From contig JANEZZ010000404.1 of assembly GCA_026122225.1 (NCBI GenBank), positions 1,860,001 through 1,924,000 on the forward strand: a DNA stretch of 64,000 bases. Reading direction: 5' to 3'. Positions 55,692 to 64,000 of the stretch are shown one piece after another; position 1 is the stretch's first letter, and each line of letters starts with the position of its first letter. A program made the translations under genes and the position numbers. The notes beneath the pieces were generated by a model. The model saw nothing but the letters and a program-made list of their open reading frames with translations, had not been told where the DNA came from and ran no database searches. This DNA comes from Heloderma charlesbogerti (lineage: Eukaryota; Chordata; Lepidosauria; Squamata; Helodermatidae).

Positions 55692-56253
55692 AGAGAATTC
55701 TGCCACGGACTCCAGTGAGGCCGGATTCTTTAGAATCCAGCCCCCTGGAATCCGTGGCGGAATGGCCTCCTGCCCCCCACCACCCCAGGATGCAGCGGCG
55801 GCTCCGGCGGTAGCAGCGGCGGCTCCGGCTGGTCTCCTGGCCAGCTGCTGCCGGGCTGCTGTGGCCACAAATGGCGGCCATCATAGCAGCTGCCATTTTC
55901 ATCCTTGCAGGCAGCCGTGATAGGCTACGTAAGTATTTACGTAGCCTATCACGGCAAAGAGCAGGGAAGCAAATGGCAGCCGCCACGCCATTTGCACCCC
56001 TGCTCTTTGCCGTGATAGGCTACGTAAATATTTACGTAGCCTATCACGGCTGCCTGCAAGGACGCAAATGGCGGCCGCTACAATGGCCACCATTTGCGGC
56101 CAGAACTCTGGCTGTGGCTGGCCCCGGCCGGCGGCTCCGGAGAGCCACTGTAGAGCGGAGCTGGCCGGGGAGGATTCGGGAGGGGGATGGAGCGCCTCTC
56201 CCCCACCGCAGATGCCCCGGCATGGAATAAGGTAAGTGTTTCGTACATCCCTT
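55692..56253 (+). mobile_element. palindromic hAT element, copy 5 (562 bp), left end lost
   Basis: It starts at AGAGAATTCTGCCACGG, about 10 bases into the consensus end (TAGGGATGTC missing), and ends TTTCGTACATCCCTT. The 8-mer CCTCTGTC is at both junctions (55684-55691; 56254-56261). Palindromes lie at about 55915-55955 and 56009-56050 with ATGGCGGCCG cassettes between. It probably lost its left terminus after insertion. Confidence 0.85.
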
Positions 56254-56588
56254 CCTCTGTCGGCATCAGCATCTCGGCCTCCAGTGGATAAAAATTCACC
56301 ACTGGTGGTACTGGGGGATTTCCTTCCTCCTCCGGTTCCACCACGCCCTTCTTCGTTGCTCAAGCACCAGGACCAACATCACCTTTCAGTCCCACCACAG
56401 AGGCACTCGCCCGTACCTCCACCACAGGTTCAGGCTCAAGAAGAACCCCTCGTGGCCTCCGCAACCCAACAGTCGGACACCGAGGACTATGAGTCAGGTT
56501 CAACTTCTTACTCTTCTCTGCCGCCTTCCATATCTTCCCCTGATGATGTTGTTGGTGTCTCAGAGACAGCCTCACCATCGGAAGATAG

Positions 56589-57153
56589 TAGGGATGTATG
56601 AAAGACTTACCTGGTTTTGTCCAGGGACATCTGCGGTGGGGGGGAGGCGCTCCGTCCCTCCCCCCAAAATCCTCGACGGGGGAGAGGCGCTCCGTTCCTC
56701 CCCCCTGGGAATCCTGCCTGGCCAGCTCCGCTCCACGGCCAGGCTGCAGAGCCGCCGGCCAGGCCAACCCGCAGCAGGGCCTCCAGCCGGTACCGGGCAG
56801 CTGCGGACGCAAATGACATCCTGAGTAGGGGACGCCATTTGCGTTCCTATGGTAGCCCGTGATAGGCTATGTAAATATTTACGTAGCCTATCACGGCTAA
56901 AGCGGGGATGCAAATGGCGTCCCCTACTCAGGACGCCATTTGTGTCCACAGCAGCCCGGCAGCGGCTGGAGCCGCCGCCACTGGAGCCACTGCTGGAGCT
57001 GAAGCCGCCGCCGCCGCCAGGTAGGCTCCGTTCCGGGGGGGCTTTCGTGGGGTGGTGGGGCGGGTTGCTCCGTTTCTCCACGGATTCTGGGGAGCCGAAT
57101 TCACTGGAACTCGGCCCCCCTGGGATCTGTGGCGGAATTCTCTAACATCCCTA
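56589..57153 (-). mobile_element. palindromic hAT element, copy 6 (565 bp), in DIRS gag
   Basis: TAGGGATGTATGAAAGAC...TCTCTAACATCCCTA, opposite to copy 5. The left flank is GAAGATAG and the right flank GATATGGG. These fit an original GAAGATAT target only if the right copy lost 3 bp and the left copy changed one base, so the duplication is inferred. One TGATAGGCTATGT-type palindrome (about 56857-56898) lies between mirrored GCAAATGACATCCTGAGTAG / CTACTCAGGACGCCATTTG arms. Confidence 0.85.
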
Positions 57154-58119
57154 GATATGGGACATTTCACAAACCAAGTCCTTTGTATGGCCCAATCATT
57201 GGACATTGAGACCCAACAACCCACAGAGAAATTGCAGGACCCAGTATTTGACTCAATTTACATGGAGTCTTCGGCACCAGTGGCGGTACCGTTTCTATCT
57301 ACCTTGCTACAGACTGTACAGCTTTCATGGAAAGTTCTGTCTTTGATGGCTCCAACTTCTAAAAGACTGGAGTTGATGTACAAGGTGCAAGAAAAGGATG
57401 CTAGCTTTCTTTTTTCGCCCCTGAAACCGAACTCTGTCATTCTAGAGTCTTCACAAGGGAAATCACAGAAACTACATGCCTCATCAGTCGACAAGGAGAG
57501 TAGCTGTTTAGACTTACTTGGTAGGTGAATGTATTCATCAACAGCCTTGGGACTCCATGTATCTAATCATCAAGCAATGATGATTCAATATCAGCTCTTT
57601 CTATGGGAAAAAAATTGGATCTCTCTGTGACTGTTTGCCAGACGATCAGTGGGAGTTGGCTCAAGTGTTTCAGTCGGAAGCCCTGAAACTATCTAAACTA
57701 CAAATAAACACTGCTAGGCACCAAACAGATTGCGGGGCAAAGGCCATGGTTGGAGCAGTAGCACTCAGGAGGCATACTTGGTTGCGTTCAGCTGGCTTGG
57801 CCCCTGAGGCCAGGTCGCAGATAGAGCATCTGCCTTTCAATGGAATTGGATTGTTCAACTCCAGCACTGACGAAGCAATGGACAATGTCTAGAAGGCCAA
57901 AACCACTGCAAGAAAAATGGGTTTAGGTCAGATACAGTAGCTGTATAAACCACGTAAATGGTCCAGACCACAACCATACTATCCTCCGCAACAATACACG
58001 GATCATACATCCTGACAACAGCCTTTCTTGCAACAAAGGTGCTCTTATCCATCCAACAGCTTCCATCAAAACCGAGGGAAGATTGACCAGGGTTCCAAGC
58101 AGCATCTTTGACTTACATT

Positions 58120-59235
58120 TTCTTCGTCTTCAGCCCCCTTTGTCAGGCCCTTTACTCAGAGCCCGTGTGGCTCATTTTCTCCCCAATTGGGAAAAGATCA
58201 TATCAGACACTTGGGTGTTGGCTATCATCAGACAAGGATAGAGGATTGAATTCAATACTCTCCCTCCCCTCGGTATCATAAAACATTCACTGGTCACGGA
58301 CGCACTGCTATTAGAGGCAGCCTCTCTCCTCCAGAAGGGAGCCATCCAACAGGTGGCACCCAGTCAGCGACTGGATGGGTTTTATTCCCCTTATTTTATG
58401 GTACCGAAGGGGGCCGGAGGGTTTCATCCGATCCTAGATCTCTGAAATCTCGATTGCTTTGTTCACACCAGAAAGTTTCGGATGTTTACACTAGCGACCA
58501 TTCTTCCTCTTTTACAGAAGGGTGTGTGGTTCTCAGTGATCAGTCTCAAAGACACATATTTTCATATAGCAATCCACCCCTCGCATTGGAAGTATGTCCA
58601 CTTCACTATCGACCATAACGTTTTTCAGTTTCGGGTCCTGCCATTCTGATTAGCCACAGGTCCAAGAGTGTTTACTAAATGCATGGCCATGGTGTGTTCA
58701 CATCTCAGGACCCAACACATCAAAATATACCCTTATCTAGACAATTGGCTAGTTGTGGGCAGTTCCAGTGAGGCTCTGTCTGAGAAGGTACTTCTGATAT
58801 GCAATCTTCTGTGGGACTTGGGCCTCTGCATCAATGAGGAAAAATCCAAGCTCCACCTGTTTCAGAAGATTCTCTTCATCAGAGCAATACTGGACTCCAG
58901 GGCCACAAGAGTTTTTCTCCCTCAGTAAAGAGCATTGGCTATCCTTGGTCTTGCCATGTCACTAATTCAACGAAAGAAGGTAACAGCTTATTGTATTCAG
59001 CGTCTTCTCAGTTTAATGGCAGTCACGGTGTCGGTGGTGGTGTGGGCTCACCTACGAATGCGACCACTTCAAACATGGTTCATACATGTTTTTTCCGGGA
59101 TGGAAGATGCACATCGAGTCCAATTGATGTTACCAGACAAAGTGGTCACTTTTATGGTGGACATCAATAGGGAACCTTTCTCAAGGCATGCCTTTTCTTC
59201 AAGAGCCACCTTCCTGCGTTCTCACGACTGATACT
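58120..59235 (+). pseudogene. DIRS reverse transcriptase region
   Basis: Main-frame landmarks in order: LPNWEKIISDTWVL (58170), EAASLLQKGAIQQV (58312), GFYSPYFMVPKGAGGFHPIL (58375), RKFRMFTLATILPLLQKG, FHIAIHPSHWKYVHF, then FRVLPF-stop-LATGPRVFTK. The catalytic box reads YLDN at 58734-58745 instead of YLDD. Stops occur at about 58240, 58441, 58648 and 58926. The lost second aspartate alone would abolish polymerisation. Confidence 0.85.
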
Positions 59236-59339
59236 TTGCTCCTCGGATAGGGAGCGCATTCCATGTCCCTTCGGGCCCAGGGTCTATGGTCCAGATCTGA
59301 GAAGAGGCTACATATAAATCATCTAGAACTCCTGGTGGT

Positions 59340-59815
59340 ATGAAAAGCGTTGAAGGCTTTTGAACCGAATATAATGGGTTGCCATGTACAGATCGTGTCA
59401 GACAACACAGCAGTTGTTTGGTACTTAAACAAGCAAGGAGGAACTCATGCACCAGCCTTGTTCTCCCTAACTCTGAAAATACACTACTGGGCGATTCACA
59501 GAAGAATTTGTCTGTCAGCGATACACATCGCAGGGAAGGACAATGTGCTAGCAGATTTGTTGAGCAGGATGTTTTGGCAGTCTCACGAGTGGCAACTTGC
59601 CCTCGACATCGTACACTGCCTATTTCGAATGTGGGGTACTCCAACAGTAGATCTGTTCTCAACTCCGGAGAACGCGGTGTGCGACAGCTTCTGCACAAGA
59701 GCAGGAATAGGGATTGGATCTCTCAGGGATGCTTTCCTTCTTTCCTGGACAACTGACCAATATTACCAGTTCCCTCCCTTTCTGCTACAATTGAAAGTCA
59801 CTGCAGATGGTCTGG
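59340..59815 (+). pseudogene. DIRS RNase H and methyltransferase-like region
   Basis: RNase H features: VSDNTAVVWYLNKQGGTHA (59395-59450) and AIHIAGKDNVLADLLSR (59517-59567). Then comes WGTPTVDLFSTPENA ... DAFLLSW, matching the 'TVDLFAT...D.F...W' part that DIRS elements share with DAM-type methyltransferase domains (established family knowledge). This stretch is still open, with stops only at the 5' junction (59343) and after 60170. Confidence 0.8.
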
Positions 59816-59997
59816 GACGGAACGCAGGGGATTCTGATCGCACCGTGGTGGCTGCAGCAGGTTTGGTTTGCTCCCCTGCTGGCTCTATCCAGAGGCAACT
59901 TCTGGCGACTGCCACTGATACGGATGCTGCTGTCACAAGCCCAAGGGCGTCTCAGGCACCTGGATTTAAGGACACTCAAGCTGATGGCTTGGAATGT

Positions 59998-60950
59998 TCA
60001 ATGAATACCCTACCTCTTCCTGTAAGGTCAATACTGGAGGCGGCTAGGAAGCCTTCAACAAGGTGCTCTTATGCTGGTAAGTGGAGAGCGTTTTCTATTT
60101 TTGCAGCTGCCAACAATGTAGATCCTCTTGCTCTGTGGAGTATGTTCTTTGTTTTTTGCATTCATTGTTCCTGAAAAGTTTAAAGTATTCTTCTACTTGG
60201 TGCTTATTTCTGCTTGTCGTTCACCGCTACAAGGTTTCACGGTCTTCACACATCCAGTGCTGAGACAGTTTCTCAGGGATTTAAGACATTTAGTGCCACC
60301 GGTTCTAGTGCCTGTCTTCCAGTGGAGCTTGTCCTTCGTACTCCATGCTCTCTCAAGTAAGCCCTTTGAGCCCCTCGCCAAAGTCAATTTGCACCTTCCG
60401 TCTTGGAAGGTGGTCTTTCTGGTTGCAGTTACATCGGCAAGGAGATCAAGCGAACTTTGTGCATTAAGGATTGACCCTCCATACCTCATATTCCACAGAG
60501 ACAAAATGGTGTTGAGGCTGGACATTACATTCCAACCAAAGGTGGTGTCAGAATTCCATTTGAACCAGGATATAGTTTTGCCAGCTTTTCAAAATTGGAG
60601 ACCTCTTTACATTCACTTGATATTAGGTGATCGCTGGCTTTTTATAAGTTGCGGACTGAGTCGTTCTGTAAATCTAACAGGCTATTCCTTTGCTACGGTG
60701 GAAGGCAGAGAGGCCTCCCAGTATCATCACAGAGGTCAGCAACTTGGGTTGTTCAGACCATATGTTTAGCATATGAGATTGCTGGTCAGACTCCTTCATC
60801 TCCAGTGAAGGCACATTTGACTTCACTGTGGCCACATCTGTGGCTTTCGACAGGGGAGTGACTTTGCCTAACGTCTGCAAGGCTGCGACCTGGGCGAAGC
60901 TATCCACATTTGTATGACACTATAAGTTGGATGTCCGGACACAGGCAGGC
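59998..60950 (+). pseudogene. DIRS tyrosine recombinase, frameshifted
   Basis: N-terminal SAM-like part: LPLPVRSILEAARKPSTRCS (60010), KWRAFSIFAAAN. A frameshift near 60170 follows. The catalytic domain then has FLVAVTSARRSSELCALRI (60416-60470), holding the first Arg of the RHRY tetrad. The HxxR region near 60810-60850 is scrambled by a further frameshift (frame switch to ...VCKAATWAKLS...). HYKLDV at 60918-60935 contains the catalytic Tyr, preceded directly by a stop (60915). Inactive. Confidence 0.85.
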
Positions 60951-61034
60951 TGTTCCTTTGGTCGCTCAGTACTGTCTTCAGTCTTACAGTGAGGCACCAA
61001 CCCACTGCCGGTAAGTTAGCTTGTTACTTGCCCA

Positions 61035-61122
61035 TATGTGTGATGCACAGACACCATGAAGAGAAAGGCAGGTTGCTTACCTGTAACTGTAGTTCTTCAA
61101 GTGGTCATCTGTGCATTCACAC
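61035..61122 (+). repeat. DIRS internal complementary region (ICR)
   Basis: TGTGATGCACAGACACCATG...GAGAAAGG is the reverse complement of the left terminus. It abuts TTGCTTACCTGTAACTGTAG...TTCTTCAAGTGG...GTGCATTCAC, the reverse complement of the right terminus. In DIRS replication the ICR templates ligation of the two ends into a circle. Here it also gives the exact junction and the pre-insertion sequence of the right terminus. Confidence 0.88.
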
Positions 61123-61385
61123 AACCCACCCACTGTCCTCACTTTGGTGTCGCACTTGATGTTGGTACCGCAGTGTGATTTTCTTCCCTTGGATTCGAGG
61201 CCACACTGGATGGTCTCAAGGAACTGAGGGAATGGGCGGGAACCTGCAGGGACATGCGCAGTGGACGGTGGGGGAGGGTTCCCGCCAAAAACTCATGTTC
61301 CTCAGCTATAGAAGTTTCCCGAATCGAGGCTCTGTTCAGGCGCAGAGCCCATATATGTGAATGCACAGATGGCCACTTGAAGTAC
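61123..61385 (-). repeat. DIRS 3' tail and right inverted terminal repeat (inner part)
   Basis: GGAACCTGCAGGGACATGCG ... CATATATGTGAATGCACAGA ... GGCCACTTGAAGTAC is inverted relative to 52950-53097. The outermost piece, from TGAAGAACTACAGTTACAGG, lies beyond the hAT insertion (61989-62016). Confidence 0.82.
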
Positions 61386-61988
61386 TAGGGATGGGTGGAT
61401 TCCCTACCTGCTCTTCCGCTTGGGAATCCACCCACGGGGGGAGGCGATCCATCCCTCCCCCCGGAATCCTCCTTGGCTGGCTCCACTCCACGGTGATTCC
61501 ATGGAGCTGCTGGCCAGCTCCGAAGCGCCAGTGATACGGCCGCCATGCCATATCGCTGGCTGAGGGGGATTGACTGCGGACACAAATGGCGTCCAGTACA
61601 CCATTTGCGGCCATAAAGGTCTCAGTTTAGGGTAAATGCAGCCATTTACAGCTGCATTTACCTTAAACTATGACCTTTACGGCCACAAATGGCGTGTTCT
61701 TGTTCAGTCATTAAGTCGTGTCCAACTCTTCGTGACCCCATGGACCATAGCATGCCAGGCCTCGCAAATGGCGTACTGGATGCCATTTGCATCCGCAGTC
61801 AATCCCCCTCAGCCAGAGATATGGCATGGCGGCCGTGTTGCTAGCGCTCCAGAGCCGGAGGATCTGGCTGAAGAGGATTCCGCAGGGAGGTGGAGATAAG
61901 TGCTCTGTTTCACCATGGACTCCGGGGGACTAGATTCTTTAGAATCCGGCCTCACTGGGGTCCATGGCAGAATTCTCCACCATCCCTA
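61386..61988 (-). mobile_element. palindromic hAT element, copy 7 (603 bp), in DIRS terminal repeat
   Basis: TAGGGATGGGTGGATTCC...TCTCCACCATCCCTA. Duplications are TGAAGTAC (61378-61385) and TGAAGAAC (61989-61996). The ICR copy shows the uninterrupted site with TGAAGAAC once. The central palindrome GGTAAATGCAGC...GCTGCATTTACC (about 61629-61664) is flanked by CAAATGGCGTCCAGTAC and its inverse. It lacks the TGATAGGCTACGT cassette. It contains a BovB fragment. Confidence 0.88.
61693..61767 (-). repeat. BovB 3' terminus, about 75 bp, nested in hAT copy 7
   Basis: Plus: TTCAGTCATTAAGTCGTGTC, CAACTCTTCGTGACCCCATG, GACCATAGCATGCCAGGC. This is the inverted extreme 3' end of BovB. Flanks CAAATGGCG (ending 61692) and CAAATGGCG (starting 61768). 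The mirror arm of the hAT (about 61574-61600) shows one uninterrupted CAAATGG copy, so the repeat is a target duplication. Confidence 0.8.
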
Positions 61989-62016
61989 TGAAGAACTACA
62001 GTTACAGGTAAGCAAC

Positions 62017-64000
62017 GTGCCTTCCTTGTGGAAACTAAGGAGAGAAGGAATTTCCCGTTGCAAAAAAAGCCAACTATACTTCTGTACACTACCCACCCAC
62101 TAGCATATATCTCCTAATCCTTTGTGAAGAAAAGAAAGAAGGATTTATGAAATCATTCAAATATTCAGTGTGATGCCCTGACTACAAAATTAGAACTGTT
62201 CAGGACTTTGCACAGAAGTAACTTCTGACAATACCTATCAGTGGGTACAAAAGATTGCCTCCAAGGAACATGCTTAGTTTACCCAAATTGCTCAAATGCA
62301 GACTTCTGCATTTCCCAGAATTAAATTTCTCTCCCTGACACCAGCAGGTCTTTTTTGCGTTCTGATGGCTGCTGGGCTTAAAGGCAGGGTGTCCCAGGAG
62401 CACTTGGTGGTCAATCAACAGGACTTCTAACAATAGCAGCATTCAGCCCTTTAGAGCTTCAAGTGCTCAATCACTGCACAAGAAATCAAGGATTACAGAG
62501 CTTTTCATCCTGGAGTGACAATAGTAATGCCAGGATTTGGATCTCTGTGAAATCTGTTGATCCTTCAAAAGAGGTATCCACAAACACTTCCAAAACAGAA
62601 GGTTTCCAGTTATCTATTTTCAACCCTGAGGGGATTTATGCACGTTTATGGCACTCCTTGGCCTGCAAAATGTGAGTTCTTCCCTACCCAGATGACATCA
62701 TCCTTTGGTCTCCTCCAGGGAAGGAGAGAGGGGGAGAATCAGGCCTGTCTTCTCTGTCACAGAGATCACTCTTCTATCTAGCTGAAAGTTCTCCTCTGAT
62801 ATAGAGATGAGAAATGACAAAATTACATCACTGATTATAACAACCAACATTAGGATAGTGACCAGGACTTTGGGCACATGTGAACCTTGAAGTATCAGGT
62901 CAACCACAAGGCATCATGGTATTCTGACAAGAGCTATTGGTCTAGATTCCATGTGGTTGTTTTTAGAGATTTCTTCTGCCTTCTAGCTCAATTTTGCAGA
63001 GCAAAAATGACTACAAAGTTCTATAATGTAGGAGGTTTGGGTATCACTACACTGGGGCCTATTCCCAACCAGACACAACAGCATAAGTATACCCATAAGA
63101 GAACTGCAGAGTATCCTCCTTCAGCTTTATATCTACCCTGTTTGCAAAGCATCCTGGCTTCGGGTGCCAAAATGGCCTGGCATCAAGTGGCTAGTTTTTA
63201 AGGCAACCAAGATAATGTTCTGGGCCTTCCAGGAACAGTCAAGAGACTAACACTTCCCATCCATTTGGGCAGCATGGCTAGAAGGCCTATATTGTTCACT
63301 TGAGGGGGCATGAGTTATTTCATTCTCCAGCAGGAAGTCAGCAAGCTCATATTCAAAGATGGTGGTGAATGTTACCACCTTTTAAGTGTTCTGCCTAGTA
63401 GGAATGAGATTTTCTTTAGCAGACTGGCTTATCATATAGACCTTCAATGGGTCAGAGTAGATTCCCATCCTATATACTGTATTCAAATAGATGACACTAA
63501 ACATCAGCCAGCCAGACACACCACAAAGCTCCTTTGGCGTACGCGCACACATGTACACGCTTCTGCCAAAGTCACCTGGATCAGCTATTCACACTTGGGA
63601 TCCACAAGATGATGACCTATTTGGTGGAGATGGGTGTGATGGGGGAAATGTGAATCCATGAAATCAACTGGTTCAGTCGGTGCTGGGCTGAAAAATAAAT
63701 TCATAAGAGCTCAGCACAGATACCTCAAAGTGCTAGATGTTAGCCTTAGCTGCCATTCTGGTTCTCATTAGGGGGAGAAGTATTTTCATGCATCCCCCAC
63801 ATATGCATATTTGTTTCCAAGATTAACCTATTCTGTGGGTCTAAGGAGATGGTCTTTACTTCTTTCTGCCTACATTCTTCTCTTCCTGAGGAGAAATGAT
63901 GGCACTACATGGTTGTCTTGGTTTTCTCTTTTTCTAGGATTCTAAGCAGACTGAATCTTGTTCATACCTGTTGGAAAACCTTTAAATCCCAGGATGTCTA
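62017..64000. other. unassigned DNA to the window end
   Basis: No repeat or exon confidently recognised. Frames of about 100 codons at 62887-63201 and 63310-63612 are domain-free. A PDD-like stretch at 62688 is interrupted by a stop upstream and I do not treat it as RT. Confidence 0.4.

Larger units (their letters stand above)
53222..58115 (+). pseudogene. DIRS gag-like ORF, broken by three hAT insertions
   Basis: ATG at 53222 begins a Cys/His-rich segment (CVRCGTKL, GHSLC, CHHCQSF), a possible zinc-binding motif. A stop follows at about 53396. Continuing fragments: 54020-54516 (Lys-rich, then Ser/Pro/Thr); 55440-55683 (Tyr/Arg/Asp-rich, e.g. DHERYSDRMRYLG); 56262-56588 (Pro-rich, then SDTEDYESGS); 57154-57525 (KRLELMYKVQEKDASFLF, KPNSVILESS); 57640-57890 (LRRHTWLRSAGLAPEARSQI, LPFNGIGLF). 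Their order matches vertebrate DIRS gag. The hATs sit exactly between fragments. Stops and frameshifts also occur outside them. Confidence 0.8.
52945..62016 (+). mobile_element. DIRS-type tyrosine-recombinase retrotransposon, decayed
   Basis: Full-length DIRS structure. It has a left inverted terminal repeat, gag, then RT, RNase H and a methyltransferase-like region. A tyrosine recombinase, an internal complementary region (ICR) and a right inverted terminal repeat follow. DIRS elements integrate a circular intermediate by recombinase, so no target duplication is expected and none is seen. Four hAT elements interrupt it (54517, 55692, 56589, 61386). Subtracting them and their duplicated targets leaves about 6.4 kb, typical of vertebrate DIRS. 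Every ORF carries stops or frameshifts, so it is inactive. Confidence 0.9.

Noticed and set aside
62640..62790. RT-like PDD stretch (YPDDIILWS-type) after the DIRS
   Set aside because: A stop lies four codons upstream in the same frame and no other RT motif aligns. Probably chance.

Overview
This is about 64 kb of vertebrate genomic DNA with no complete host gene visible. It is most likely from a squamate reptile (lizard or snake). The evidence is the repeat mix: a BovB 3' fragment, L2/CR1-type LINEs, a bird/reptile-type CR1, tRNA-headed SINEs with an L2-like 3' tail, a 5S-rRNA-headed SINE, hAT elements and miniature inverted-repeat elements (MITEs), and a DIRS-type tyrosine-recombinase retrotransposon. 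I cannot name the species. Most of the window reads as intergenic or intronic sequence. The only host-exon candidate is a 75-nt stretch at 26315-26389 with good splice signals, whose gene I do not recognise.

Layout. 1-9700: mostly single-copy DNA with a foldback-split SINE at the left edge, scattered SINE/LINE 3' ends and a possible conserved non-coding block near 1640-2075. 9700-33000: an archive of small DNA transposons. It includes hAT MITEs with 8-bp target duplications, a near-perfect foldback (10326-10506), a composite element bounded by two MITE copies (15797-16631), a 747-bp palindrome-rich hAT element (26830-27576), an L2-type LINE next to a 5S-like SINE (29089-30589), and two different MITEs stacked in one target (32621-32915). 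33000-49600: more single-copy DNA, a second palindrome-rich hAT (35718-36429), a retroposon whose 5' junction is a hairpin copied from its flank (37506-37800), two L2 3' ends, two tRNA SINEs and a decayed LINE RT. 49600-52900: the largest palindromic hAT (1013 bp), a solo LTR carrying an open reading frame, and another MITE.

52945-62016 is the main structure: a decayed DIRS retrotransposon with inverted terminal repeats, gag, RT/RNase H/methyltransferase-like region, tyrosine recombinase, and an internal complementary region that copies both termini. Four members of the palindromic hAT family have inserted into it. One of these carries a 5'-truncated BovB tail of about 75 bp, giving a three-level nest. 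With the hATs and duplicated targets removed, the DIRS would be about 6.4 kb.

The recurring theme is one non-autonomous hAT family (seven copies, 562-1013 bp, ends TAGGGATG...CATCCCTA, 8-bp target duplications). Its interior is palindromes within palindromes built from a few cassettes, and it has outward-facing splice-donor-like motifs near both ends. No transposase gene for it is present here.
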